The translations under genes and the position numbers were made by a program. Positions 32,585 to 43,993 of a stretch of DNA of 64,000 bases are shown here, piece by piece. The notes under the pieces were generated by a model that saw nothing but the letters and a program-made list of their open reading frames with translations, was not told where the DNA came from and ran no database searches. The DNA lies in the NCBI GenBank assembly GCA_033296885.1, contig MU863879.1:62001-126000 (forward strand), written 5' to 3'. The stretch's first letter is position 1. The number at the start of each line of letters is the position of its first letter. Origin of the DNA: Triangularia verruculosa (lineage: Eukaryota; Ascomycota; Sordariomycetes; Sordariales; Podosporaceae).

Positions 32585-33774
32585 CCCGGGCCATTCTCTT
32601 CGGGGACTGGCCATGTGGTTGTGGTCGCTCTGGCCCGCTAGGTTACCAACCCATACGCGACCGGGATTTTGCAGACATTTGTGCAAAGCTACTGGGTCAG
32701 AAAGACATGACCAAGGTACCGGCCAAACGCACCGTATTACTGGCCTTTCGAGGCCAATGCTGGTCAAGCAGGAGCCCAGGGTCGGTACCTAGTATGTTTG
32801 AGGGTTGATGCAGCTGGAACCAACAAATAGATAGTTGGCAAATGTAACATCACGTGATAATGGCCGTTGTGTAAGATCTGAAAATGTGACAGCTCCTAGC
32901 TTCCTTTCTTTCCAAAGCAAGTTTGGCGACCGACAAAACGCACTGTGTAAATCTGATCAATGCAGACTTAGGTGGTAGGTACCTACCTACTGGAGTAGCG
33001 ATCATTGACTATAAAAGATGCTCTGTGTCCGCCATTAGATGGGGATTGAATTTTTGCTGTTGTTAATATCCCATCCTTTCCTTTTCATAAGGACTTCACT
33101 TACGATGTGCCAGTTTGAACAGGTGAGTTATGTCAGCAACAGAACGATTCAATGCGGTGGCGGCCTAACGAATGCAAGCGAGATTACAGTGCATGTGGAC
33201 ATATCCGTTGGAAAAACATTCAGACGTGCCTGATCACACGATGCGGAGAACTGGATGTGGCACGTTTCTTAGACGTGGAAGGCTATTGTGGTAACTGAGC
33301 TCAGCATTTGAAGTTTGTGGCAATATCTGATGATTCTGTCAGGAGACTGCATTTCGGCACGAATTTTCGTGCCGAGATTTGATATCACGGATATCAGGAA
33401 GGTTCTCAGACTTATTAGAAAGACAAATTTTGTGGGTTCGGCAATGGCGCGACGGATGTCGGGGGGGGGCTTCAGACCCCGAACAAAGATCGTAGCTCCC
33501 AATGCATTGTTTATCGACCACTTGAAGAGAAGAGGCTGGAGGCACGGACCATGGCATCCCCCCCCCCCCTGTGTGACAAATGCAATATGGGACCAGGGTA
33601 GACCCCCCTGCGCGGATGCACTCCGGACGCTGATTGGTTGACGAACTGCGAATTCCCGCACGAGGAGACGTCTTGCTGCGTCGTGTGAACGACGCATCGT
33701 GTCTCAATCATCTCGCAATTGACGAGCAACAATCAGCCCCCACCCACCCACACTTTGCTTCTCACGAACAGGTC
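32585..33774. other. 1.2 kb without a supported gene
   Basis: It contains a G9 run near 33462, a C11 run near 33560 and a perfect hairpin at 33354-33375. A 42-codon ORF at 33105 (MCQFEQ) has a GTGAGT directly after its sixth codon and might be a first exon, but no second exon is evident. Confidence 0.4.
33354..33375. repeat. Perfect 10-bp hairpin
   Basis: TCGGCACGAA at 33354-33363, a 2-nt loop, then TTCGTGCCGA at 33366-33375. A second small inverted repeat (GATATC, ACG, GATATC) follows at 33381-33395. Confidence 0.9.
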
Positions 33775-35107
33775 ATGGATCTTCGAAATATGGTCTCGCA
33801 ACCGGGGGAGGAGGTTGCATGGGCAACCTTTCGCACGGTGCAGGAACGTTCTAACGTGCCAACCAAGCATAATCCTGAACCACTTGTCCGGTTGACAGCC
33901 ACAAGTCGGTACTCGGACGAAGAGACCTCTTTCGACGATACCAAAATAACTATTGCGGGTATTGTGCGGCTGGCTAAATACTGCCGCTCCTCAGAATGGG
34001 CTAGCATTTCAAAGTTTGGGGGTGTGCAGAAAGCAGCCTTCTTGTGGCTAAACCAAGCAGACCTGGACCAGGATGGTTATTGGCCGCATTATTATAATAT
34101 ACTTTCTCGTAAAGATAGCCATCTTGCAAAACAATTCCTCCTAGGTATGTAGCATTGTTTGCTCTTTACGCATTCCACTGACGTTCAAGACATTACGTTA
34201 TTGAAATGGCAGGACGATATTGATGGTCTCGTCGCCCGGGCCTACTCTCAAAAACGAGTGGAGGAGCGCTCTATACCGGCAGACCTTACCCCCGCTCCCA
34301 CTCGGATGGGTGCAGATGCAAGAGAGAGGGAAGCCCCGGAGAACCCCCATGAAGACTGGCCGCTCGAGTGTGACTGCTCAGCTGATAAGCAAGTCGTCAC
34401 GCAGATGCGGTCCGACCTTGAGAAGGAAATCCCGGATGCGAGGGCGGAAATTCAAGAAATGAGTGGTCTGACACTTGCCACGTTGAAACGATCAAGATTT
34501 GACATGGCAGGGGTTGACCGGCGAAGTTTGTTCGAGGTGTATACCGAACTGTGGCGTGCGTGGGAGCAGAGCGCAACCTTTCAAGCCGAGGTCAAAAGCA
34601 AACGGCGCTTATCAGTTTGCATTTCCGCGGACCTGGACTTATCCAAGCTTGGTGACGTCGACTTCAGGATCAAGGTGGACCGCTTTCGGGGGCTAGAAGT
34701 CGCCAGCAAGTTCAGGGTTCCAATTCATGCCTGCACCAAGTCACTTGACCCGCCTAGGGATTGGCCGCCAGAGGCGAGCAGCATCCCGAGTCACAGTGGC
34801 GTGCTTGAGGGCCTGTCGGTGGTATGTAGTGACTTCGGAGGGTGTGTCCAGTGGCTAACACACGGTGCAGGATAGCAGCCGCCTTGAAAATGACACAAAT
34901 ATGTACTTCTTTTTTAAGATCATCAATGTGTCCACCCCCCTGAGACTTACGGTTCTCGAGGGGCAGGCTGTCACTGTGCGACACCACCACAAGCTCATCT
35001 GGATTTGGATACCTGCAGGTGACTTTGCAGCTTCGACGGAGGTGCCCAAGGGTATGAAGATTGAGGTCATCAATGCAACCATTCGGAAGCAGGTTTTGGA
35101 GGATTGA
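33775..35107 (+). CDS. Hypothetical three-exon protein
   Basis: Exons 33775-34144, 34190-34821 and 34871-35107 join in phase, giving 412 residues; the introns have GTATGT donors. An upstream exon is possible because the frame is open to the left. Features are a Trp/Tyr-rich helical segment (WLNQADLDQDGYWPHYY), an acidic middle with a coiled coil, and a beta-rich C-terminal part with YFFFKIINVSTPLRLTV. No family is recognised. Confidence 0.5.
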
Positions 35108-35546
35108 CTTGTTGCGGGTTTCTTTCCGCTCCGTTTTCTGACCCGAAGGGAATCGGAAAAGAAGGAGATGACAGCTGACTCTGGGTGTCGATCTTCACGG
35201 CGGTTGTTGTGGGATATTGCCGCACGGCCGCCCGACCTTGTTATTGTCTTTGGCATAAGATCAGCTGGGCTTTGTGTAAATAGCCTGGTGCGTTTTGGAC
35301 TCAACATTCGTTTTTTTCCATGCCAATGTCGCACAATTTACAACATGGGCTCCCTTGAAACACCACGCCGAGCCGGGCTGACACCCATGTAACGCACGAG
35401 AGCTCTCCAGAGACAGATGAGAGGTGAGTGTTCGTCATCCCATGTCCACGTGAAGACACTTAGCAGTTTATAGCCCGGTGGCGGCTTTCTGGCACTTCTT
35501 TCGTCTGAGTGTTCGTAACCCTAAAGAGGGGCGTTTTTCTTATCTC
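35108..35546. other. Intergenic, no gene seen
   Basis: This 439-bp spacer has one short ORF with no features. Confidence 0.4.
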
Positions 35547-36494
35547 ATGAGCGAAGCTACCACCTGCCTCGGCTGGGGATACCTAATCCCAACACTGCTT
35601 CATCTATCCAAGTCCCTTTGCGCAGTTCTTCCAGGACCTTTTGATAAGAATGGAGAGGCTTCACGAGCGATTGGGGCGATCCTCGGAGGCCATGGCTACC
35701 GGTACCCATTTTGCGAGTACTTGAAAGTCCACGCCCACCTCTTGTCAGGGACAACAATAGACACACAGGCGATGAAAGACATGATTGGGGCTTCCATCGT
35801 GGAAACATCGAACACGGGGGACTTGGACGGGTAAGTCATCCCGATACCGTATTCAGTTTCATTTCTGATTAGCTTTAGTTACTCCATAGCGCTCTTGAAT
35901 TGCTGCGGCATGATGTCATACAGCAACCAGTGGCCTCCACGCACGACGATTGAATCGCCAATCTCCCAGCATCATGATGCGCTTCAGTTGTTCAACAAGA
36001 CCTGTGAAGCTATTTTCATGCGGGATGCGGAGAGCACGCTCGTCTTGGCGTTCTCCCATGTCACTTTTGCCTTCGTCTACCAACTCGCGAGCCATCCTGC
36101 CAGAGAGTATCTGTAAGAGTTTCCTTGGGCGGCTTCTGTTTCTTTGTTGCAGAATCTATGGGACTTGGGAGTCGGAGACGGCCCGTCTTCGGAACTTGAG
36201 GAGAGGCGCATCACCCTGGGGTGCCAAAATTGTTTGATAGCTTGTGAACATACGGAGCGGCCGCTACCTGCAGATTTTCTTATGCAAGGTTTCCCTTGGT
36301 CAGAGGATTATTATAACTGCATCACTGGCCTGGAGATATTTGGCGCCGACGCCAGTGCGGTGATGGAGTCAATATCTATGGCGGATCGGAGGCGGGAACG
36401 GATTCTGCTGTTGGGAAGATGGATCGCTGCGCTTGGCTGGGTACCGCTTCGATATGATGATACAACTGGCTTCGAGGAGGGGTTAGAGGGCTGA
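35547..36494 (+). CDS. Hypothetical multi-exon protein
   Basis: Exon 1 is 35547-35830 and exon 2 35879-36112; these join in phase across GTAAGT...TTTAG. A third coding stretch ends at the stop 36492-36494 and starts near the acceptor at 36152, but its long frame does not join the GTAAGA donor at 36113 in phase. Either another splice site is used or there is a frameshift. The sequence is rich in Leu, Cys and Trp and contains an aromatic YYNCITGLEIFGADAS segment. No family is recognised. Confidence 0.45.
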
Positions 36495-36637
36495 ATAGGT
36501 ATGAATCTGAGAGCTCGCAATGTACACGCGCTGTTTCCCAGAATGCAACACCAGCCTTGAACGGTGGACAACTGGAATTCTCAAGCCGGAGTCCATTGCC
36601 CGACATCACGTGGCGCCAGGCTGGTTAGGTACCATAT

Positions 36638-36645
36638 AAAGGGAC
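36638..36645 (+). promoter_or_regulatory. TATA-like element
   Basis: ATATAAAG lies about 100 bp upstream of ATG 36741 and is followed by a C/T-rich leader. Confidence 0.45.
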
Positions 36646-36740
36646 CGTGGCCCAGCATCTTGAGCTGTTGGTTCTTTCCCTCTTCCACTATCCAACTCCT
36701 CTCTTTACCCCGCACCTCAGACCACCATCGTTCAACACTC

Positions 36741-37157
36741 ATGGCCGAATCCAACCTCCCAGCATGGCACCTCGCCCTCACACGCTCAAATCCGAACTGG
36801 ACAGACCCGTATCACCTTATTCGTGACTTTCCCGACAAACTTGAAGATCCTGAGTGGTGGTCACCATTTCCTTTCGGTCACCCTGACCGGCTTCTACTCG
36901 CCTATTCGTGGGAAATCTTAAGACTCCGTGAGGTGATTGAATCGGACTATGAGGACAGGGTGAGAGGAGGATTAACAAGAACCGGCGGGGTTATAAAAAA
37001 ACGGAAGGACACGGCGAGAGCGCGCGGACGAAAGCTACGGCGCTGGTCTAGTGTTCAGAAGTTCTTACAGCTTTCTGACTCGGAGCCCTCAGATGACGAA
37101 GACACCCATGATGGGGAAATGAAGGACAGAGGGATCGGGGATGAGGGAGCAGAGTAA
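36741..37157 (+). CDS. Hypothetical acidic/basic protein ending before a repeat tract
   Basis: 138 residues from ATG 36741. The N-terminal half is Trp/Pro-rich (PYHLIRDFPDKLEDPEWW). A basic stretch with KKRKDTARARGRKLRR, likely nuclear, follows, and then an acidic tail. The TAA at 37155-37157 is followed in the same frame by about 45 codons of Glu-Gln-Arg repeats. The stop may therefore be a CAA-to-TAA change in a longer protein. Confidence 0.5.
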   Translation: MAESNLPAWHLALTRSNPNWTDPYHLIRDFPDKLEDPEWWSPFPFGHPDRLLLAYSWEILRLREVIESDYEDRVRGGLTRTGGVIKKRKDTARARGRKLRRWSSVQKFLQLSDSEPSDDEDTHDGEMKDRGIGDEGAE

Positions 37158-37290
37158 CAAGAGCGACAGGAGCAACGGGAGCAACGGGAGCAACGAGAGC
37201 AACGAGAGCAACGAGAGCAACGAGAGCAACGAGAGCAACGAGAGCAACAGGAGCAACAGGAGCAACAGGAGCAACAGGAGCAGGAGCAAT
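37158..37290. repeat. 9-bp tandem repeat (GAGCAACGA / GAGCAACAG)
   Basis: About a dozen 9-bp units, first GAGCAACGG, then GAGCAACGA, then GAGCAACAG. In the frame of the upstream gene they code for (EQR)n and (EQQ)n. Confidence 0.9.
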
Positions 37291-37818
37291 AGGGCCACAG
37301 GAGCAATAGGGCCACAGGAGAAATAGGGCCAGTGGCGGAAAAGGTGAGCTGCTTGATGGCGAAGATGTCCGCTAGCCTACGTATTTCACCTTGTATAGGT
37401 ATTTTGACTTGTGTTATTACTCACCTCTATTCCATCATCAACCTCTCCGATGTCCTGGCTTCCAGGTTGACTCTCACATGTCCCACTCATGATCTTCTTC
37501 GCATGGCAATATGGGGCCCGAGGCAATAGAGAGAATTCGTAGGTTGGGAGGAAGACTATCACCATGCATATGGAATGCATGATGGACCAACCGCGGCAAG
37601 AGACAGGAGCCCATTGGAAGGGAGAAGCCGGCTTGCCACGATGCCCACAGTGGGGATTACACTGTGCAACGCCGTGTCAACGACTGTATAAGTCCTTCTC
37701 GTTTCTCGGTTTCAACTTGCAAAGGATCCATATGAGTCTATTCCCCTTGTCTTGGTCATCCAAGTGCTGCGAGCAGCTATCTCTACAGTCAAGTTGGGGC
37801 AAAAACATAGGTACTCAG
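37291..37818. other. Intergenic, open frame without features
   Basis: The frame of the next gene is open back to 37564, but the sequence looks non-coding, so the ATG at 37819 was chosen. Around 37651-37670 a GGATTACACTGTG segment resembles the end of the dispersed CAGTG repeat on the minus strand. Confidence 0.35.
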
Positions 37819-39866
37819 ATGTCTTCTAACGGTTCCCAGATTGGGACTCCACGCGGCGCCGACATGCCCTCGCCGACTTCGATATCTCCCAACACTTACG
37901 ATCAAGCAGACGGCTCTACGTTCGCCCATCTATATCCCGATCAGGGGTCGTTCCAGGCCTTCAGCATGATTTCTGAACACCCAGCCGCCATTCAATCATA
38001 TGTGCCTGGTCTTTTGGACGACTCTCGTGAATCCACAGCCCCCCCAGAGCAAGACGACAGTATTGACGCGCTGCCTTATATTCCACTCAAGCTCAGCGAG
38101 CCGCCGAAGCGCGGGCGAACCTTTGTCTTTGGGACCGACAAAACAACTTGCGACTTCATACTCGCCGCGGCTGGCATCAGCGGACGGCATTTCAGCATAG
38201 GGTTGGACGACAATGGCCACCGTCTTGTCATCAAAGATCTTGGCTCCCGCTACGGTACTTCAGTCCGTTGTGGTGAGGACGAGCCAGTTCATCATTGTAA
38301 GGATAAGACATGGATTGTCAGTGGCGAGGACGCGGCGGGACAAGCTCCTCGTTATATTATCAACATACCAGCCTTCGGATTCCTGCTCATCATTCATCAT
38401 ATCAAATTCCAATCTCTCTCCTGCAGTCAGTACCTGGACCGGTTCCTGGCGGGAGCATCAATGGAGGAGCGCCTGGACGACCTTGGAATACAAAGTGTTC
38501 CCCCCACAACACACAACACTGGGATCAATACACCGGTGTCATCAACGGCCTTCGTTGTTAAGAAAGCATTATCTAGCCGCGTTGCGGTTGTCTTGGATGT
38601 CGCTAGCGGCAATCAATTTGTGCGCAGACAGCTTCCAACCGCTCTTGCGAAGCATCGCCGGTTCGAGCATGCAGACATTTTGAAGCAGTTTGTACATGTA
38701 AGCGTTTGTCTCTTTCCTCAACTCGGTTTCCCGAACTGACGCATTTGCCCCAGCCAAATATCATTCCCCTTTTTCATAGCACCACTTGTGTCGTTACCTG
38801 TACTTCCCGTACGCACAGAGCGCCCAGGCTCATCTGGAGGACCCCTTCACGGTCCAAGAATGTTGGCAGATCCTCTACCAGATGTTGGCGGCTCTCTCCT
38901 ACCTTCACTTTGGGTCAACACCATGGCCTTTCTTTGGTCGGCAACAGAAACACGATGTGCATTCACTCATACACGGACATGTTGGACCAAGTTCCATTTT
39001 GGTGTTTAGTAGGTCCCAGAATAGCATTGAAGTAAAGCTGTCAGACATCCAGGCCAGTATCAAGGATATTACAGCAGGCCCTTTCACCGCGCCCGAGCGT
39101 TATGACACACTGCTTGAGCCTACTCAAGCCGTCGATATTTGGTCCTTGGGCGCCACCATATTAGTGCTTCTGAAGCTATTTCCTCCAATGGGGGATAGTG
39201 CATCGGGGCGCATCTGGACAGAGAGAATTGTTGAGCAGGTGAATGGGCCCCAAGGGACCATCAAAGGGCAAGCCTCCCCTTCCCCGTTTCTTCGTATGCT
39301 CACACGAAGTCTAACAAAGCGATAGGCCGTCAGACCTCGATGATGTCCTCAGAATCCTGAAGCAGATGCTTGTCTCGGACCCACGCATGCGCTCAGATGC
39401 GGCCCAATGCTGGTCCGCTACACATAACCTGATTTGGAAGCGTACCCCTACCCCATCCGTGATATCAGAGGCACCGAGCTTGCCTGCAACCATGTCTCCC
39501 GGGCCAGGGACGCCGACGGCCCCGTCAGTTGTCGAGAGTGTCTTGCAAGGCAACATGAAAGCACCTCTTCCGCGTGGATATCAACTAGCATCCTTTGATA
39601 AGCGCAAAGTTGCATATGACCGTTCTGCTAAGCTTGTGAACGCGGCACATCTCGTCAAACTACTCGTCGAACCACCGCCGCAGGAAGCTTTGCGGAGGTT
39701 CAGAAAGGCACATCCTGATGTCAAATTTCGGATTGCAAAAAAAGTCCATCCTCAGCATCGAGGCACGTACATTCCCTTTGAGGCAATCGGTACGCTTTGG
39801 AAATATTTTGACTCGGACAAATGGACGGTACCACTTGACGTGCTGCGGAGGACGATTGGAAGATAG
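37819..39866 (+). CDS. FHA domain + pseudokinase + KilA-N-like protein
   Basis: Exon 1 is 37819-38697 and exon 2 starts at 38780 (acceptor CATAG, in phase). A third exon starts near 39326 and ends at the stop 39864-39866. The N-terminal FHA domain has FVFGTDKTTCDFIL, ISGRHFSI and DLGSRYGT, the fold that binds phospho-threonine. A protein-kinase-like region follows. Its catalytic loop reads HGHVGPSSILV instead of HRDLKPENIL, and DFG is replaced by LSDIQ, so it is most likely inactive; the APER and DIWSLG motifs remain. The C-terminus (NAAHLVKLL ... RGTYIPFEAIGTLWK) resembles KilA-N/APSES DNA-binding domains. Together it looks like a phosphopeptide-reading DNA-binding scaffold. It is a probable partner or paralogue of the FHA kinase at 42087-43689. 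Confidence 0.6.
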
Positions 39867-40433
39867 ATTCCTGTTAATTTAGGAGATTTACTTGAGTTGA
39901 TCACCCTCCGGCTTCCACCTGCGGTGCTGAATCCGTGCGTCCCCTGTGAAGGAGTTGGCGGAAAGCTGTCAAAGCCCCATGGAATCAACCCCAGTCAGTG
40001 ACTTGGGACTGGCCGCTTATCACCCCACCGTGATGCGCGTAAGCGAGCATGGTCCGGTCTTGATTGGTTCCAGCGGAAGCGAGAAAGTGCGGGATAAAAG
40101 CGATGCTCACTGTGCTGATTGCACGGTATCGGCACTGGCCACCACCAGACGGTGATTAGCGCATGCAATTAGGCTTGGATTCATCCCATTCATCTTATCA
40201 GAGCCAGAGATGGACTGTTTGGTGACGTGTCAAACGTCAATCTGCGGGATATTCCAGGTTTGAACTTGCTACTCGTCACCCCACAGGTTATCGTTCAAAG
40301 ACTCAGGAGTTAGCTGATTGGATAGTCAAAGCTGGCAGAATCACACTGGAAACCGGTCGGCACCAAGACTGGCCGAGTAAAAAGCTGGGAAAGCCCTTGA
40401 CTTGCATTGCATACAGAGATTCTATGGTTTAAC
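39867..40433. other. Intergenic region with one dispersed CAGTG repeat copy
   Basis: No gene is supported. A minus-strand copy of the dispersed repeat lies at about 40055-40127. Confidence 0.5.
40055..40127 (-). repeat. Dispersed CAGTG repeat, copy 1
   Basis: On the minus strand it reads CCGTGCAATCAGCACAGTGAG, then a CCGCACTTTC segment and GGAACCAA. It matches copies 4 and 6 over about 70 bp. Confidence 0.7.
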
Positions 40434-41213
40434 CTAGGAGGATCGCAATTTCCGCTTCCGGACGGGGCCCAACGGTTCAAGTTGGTCATCAGAAGTTGGC
40501 TGGGCTGTTGAGCCGTTGGCGCTGACATCGGCACGTCCGTCCTGAGGGGAATCGGACTGGGATGAAGTGCAATTGGCCTGGCTTGACTCGAGTTCGGTAG
40601 ATGTGGAACTTGCCGGCTGGACTGTCGAATCTTTGGCGCCGACTCTATCGTCATCTGTGGACTGGGATGCAATCCAATCGGACAGCATAGCGTCCAGTTT
40701 GCTCTTCAATCTCTCCATTTTGCCTTCGTCTCCTCCTGATATGTTGCTGATAAGTTGCTCTGCCATGTCTCTCACCTCAGCCAACTCGAAGATTATGGCA
40801 GGTTTCCAATCTACCCATCTCGTCAGCGGTTAGGAAATGGGAAGGTAAACAGGTAGCTTACTAGGATCTGGGAGGACGTCCCCTGGAAAGAGGTGTCCGT
40901 ATAGTTTCTCCCACGTATCACTTCGCTTGAAGGCGCGACTGATGTTCTCTTTTCCCATATGCACTTTGGTAACGTGGTTTCTTGGCATTGGGGTGAGAAA
41001 ATGACGTTCGGTAGGTGGGGAACTGAAAACATACTTGGTGGCGCCTATTCCGCAGAAACCTTTGCTGCACAAGGGGTAATCAGGACAGTTGAACGTCCGC
41101 TGATCTCGCTTCCGGTACGGGCAGCTTAGCAGCACACCTCCTGTAGTCGACCCGAAAATGACGGGCGCCGGAGGTGCGCTTGGCGCGTTTAGCAAGCTGT
41201 GGATCGATACCAT
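40434..41213 (-). CDS. C2H2-related zinc-knuckle protein
   Basis: Two exons: ATG 41213 to about 40864, and about 40812 to the stop at 40434. The GTAAGC...GGGTAG intron joins in phase, giving about 240 residues. The N-terminal half has the fungal pattern CPYRKR...FNCPDYPLCSKGF, followed by a His/Arg-rich helix (PRNHVTKVHMGK), as in the CPF/YRKRNP zinc-finger proteins common in fungal accessory regions. The C-terminal half is Ser/Gln/Asp-rich and ends in RKRKLRSS. It lies between the two FHA genes. A nuclear role is inferred. Confidence 0.5.
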
Positions 41214-41495
41214 GGTGTCTGTGTGTCCGCTGCTACCGTGAGACAGGTTAAAGGCGAGTTTGATACCGAAGGATTTAGTGGATGTTATATAGAGAGATGA
41301 CGCGCCCATTTCAGCTTTGCATCGGTGGCGCCAAAACTGCCATCCCAATCAGCCCGGGTTCACCATTTCTACATCACGCAGGAGGTGTGTACATGCAGGG
41401 AATTTCTCCTTCTGTATCGTCAGGCATGAGGGGTGTACCCATGATACCTGTGGCCAGGACTCAGCACAACCCAATTGAAGCTGTGGGGGGTACCA

Positions 41496-41998
41496 CAGTG
41501 TAGGTAATCAGTACGGTGGGCTTTGGGCTAAGACCGGATTCATTGGCTTTTGGTGGGAGGTCCTCCGACAGATCATTATGCAGGCGAACTTTGCGGGTGG
41601 GGGCTTGAGCATCCATTTGCGGCAATGTTTTCCAGAACTGAATTGTTGCATTGAGTCATCTGCTGTCGTTCTGTCTAGACAAAGCGCGCTTCACGATTTG
41701 CCATACGTTGCAACGATCTTCATTGCTGGATGCCAAACCCCCTGCGCGCCGGGCTCCCCGCCACCAAGCCATTATTGTGATATCATTGCAGCACTTGCTT
41801 GCATCTGTCCTGAAGGGTGTGTAGAAGTTGATCCCTCAGAAGCAAACAATCTGCCCAGAGCTGACGGCCTGTACATCGCTCTCGATTCGCTGTTTCTCCG
41901 GCAATTTCTGCGCGCCAAGTGACGGGATCTTCGTGTCCCAATTTCAAGCAAGCAAGTGCGGGGACGGCGTTTTACCCACCGTGCTGATTACACTGTAT
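41496..41998. mobile_element. Putative 0.5-kb non-autonomous element with inverted CAGTG ends
   Basis: A plus-strand copy of the dispersed repeat at 41496-41575 (CAGTGTAGGTAATCAGTACG) faces a minus-strand copy at 41941-41998 (reverse reading CAGTGTAATCAGCACGGTGG). The pair would form terminal inverted repeats of about 22 bp around 500 bp without a convincing gene. The CAGTG start is typical of hAT-type ends. I see no clear 8-bp target duplication. Confidence 0.4.
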
Positions 41999-42086
41999 CG
42001 TTCCGATGCACTGTCCAGATGGTGCGTCTATGAGAACACATTGATATGTTGGGTCTGGGTAAACAGGATCTTGTGTGTAGCGCTTT

Positions 42087-43689
42087 CTACACCTCTTGCT
42101 TATCTTGAAAATGTCTCTTTTTTGCCCTTGAACGGAACGGGCGTCCACTGCCAGATTCCTCTTGCATGGGACGCCGCCTTTGAACACGGAATTTATTCTG
42201 ACCAAATCGGCGAGTCTGAACTTGGGCGGTAGTCGCCTCCGCCGCGTTCTTGGACCTGTCCGGCTTGACGGGTTGGACATCTTTTTGCGGAGTGGTAAGT
42301 CCCACTCTCCCGAAGCACTTGACAAGCATCTGTGCCGCAGAGGCACGCTCTTCCGGGTCGGTCCTCGCCATTTCTCGAATAGGGTTCACAATGGGGTCTA
42401 CCGCCGCCGCCGAAACTGCTTGATAGACCGAGTCCTGGGAGGCAAAGTTTTGTGATTTTTGTCGGAAGCGTTTTACATCCAGAGTCCACAACATTGTGAC
42501 AAACAGCGACCAGACATCCATCTTACATGTCTGGGTCCCGTTCTGGATCTCGGGAGCCATGAACGCTGGGGTACCGACCACAGTTGTGGCGTTGTTGAAA
42601 TTGTTGCATACACCGAAATCACCGAGCTGAAAGTGATGTCCTGCATCTCCCCGGGATATGTACAGGATGTTCTCCGGCTTGACATCCCGGTGGATTATCT
42701 TCTTTACCGCAAGAAAATCGAGTGCTTGGAGCATGTGGTTGAAGACTGTTTCAGCGATAGTACTGATGTAAGACTGGCCTACTTTTTCGACCAGCGATTC
42801 CAAATTTCCCTCTTTTAGGCCCATAAAGATTTCAACACGAAGATCATCCCACCCTTGCGACGTTATGTAATCCACGATATGGGGCTGCTGCTGTTAGTTC
42901 AGCGCAGATGACTCGGGAAGGGCGACCTACGTGGCCGAGTGTGGAAAGAATCTCAACTTCGCGTTTGAGGGTGGACCGCCTGTCCCTATTCTCCTCTCGC
43001 AAGACCTTGACAGCCATGAACTTTCCCGTGTCTACGTCAATGGCCTTGTGTACTGTGCCAAAACTTCCAGCACCAAGCTCCATCATCTTTTTATATCGCA
43101 CCACAAGCTTCCGTGGCCCCGGTGTATGGGTTCTTGTTCCTATTCGAGAGAGCGGGGCCGTCTCCGACAAATCCACAGTCCGAGCGAGCCGGGGGTCCTC
43201 TGCATAACCCTGCTTTGGCCGAGACCTGACCCTCTCCATCGTCTGTGAGGGTCCCTGATGCCATTGCAGTGCAAACATAACAAGATTCTGTCCGACACCG
43301 CCCATCCCAACGATTCCGTTGAGGCCCTCTTGTACCACGATCTTGCGAAGACGTCCGTGTTGGAATGGAATAGCGTTCTCGCCGAAAACCTGTGTCGTTT
43401 GGCTGTGTGATCTGTCGTAGAGCATAATCACGTTCGTTTCCGGGTCGATCTCAAAAGAGCATTGAACCTTGGAGATGCTGGAACCCTCCACAAAGATATC
43501 AGTGTCCCCACGGCCCAGTGTTGCGAGTGTGCCGCATGACCGCGAGCGAATATTGAAACCAATGTCGATAGCAAGGGTGCCATCGTTTAGTTCGGAGACT
43601 AGGTGACGGTTGCTGGGATGTGCAACAACGCCCTCAGCTCGTGAGCAGCAAGGCTTGAGAGAGAATAACGCGAGAGGGTGGCTAGACAT
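42087..43689 (-). CDS. FHA domain serine/threonine protein kinase
   Basis: Exon 1 runs from ATG 43689 to about 42944, exon 2 from about 42895 to the stop at 42087. The GTAGGT...CAGCAG intron restores the HPHIVDYI kinase segment in phase. The product has about 520 residues. An FHA-like N-terminal region (GRGDTDIFV, SKVQCSFEI) precedes a complete kinase: glycine loop GAGSFGTVH, catalytic Lys in AVKVLREE, IIHRDVKPENIL, DFG, and APE in MAPEI. It is therefore likely active. The C-terminal tail is basic. It points toward the FHA pseudokinase gene across the zinc-knuckle gene, and the two may act together. The ATG was chosen over an upstream TTG-led extension. Confidence 0.75.
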
Positions 43690-43993
43690 TCTTGAGAAGG
43701 TCAATGATGAAACAATCGCGAGGAGGGTAGGAAGAGGGGGCTGCGGCCTAATAAACTCATCCTATAATCGATTAGATAGATGGGTTGGTCTTATACGGTG
43801 CAGTCTAGAGGGATCTTCGGCAAATCCGTAGAGGGATGCGGAACAAGTGCACAGTGTGCGTCCGATATAGTCCTTGTCCTGCCCAGCATTGTCACGGTCT
43901 TTCCCTTCAACCCCGCTGGAGGACCCGACGTCTTTGACCCTTCGCCGATATTGCACCTTCTCGACGACACACCTCATTCAGACAACCGACATC

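Noticed and set aside
37055..37326. Ser/Cys/Leu- and SNE-rich ORFs
   Set aside because: They are alternative frames of the 9-bp repeat.
38760..38800. Frameshift in the FHA pseudokinase gene
   Set aside because: Using the CATAG acceptor at 38779 instead of the earlier CAG joins the exons in phase, so no frameshift is needed.
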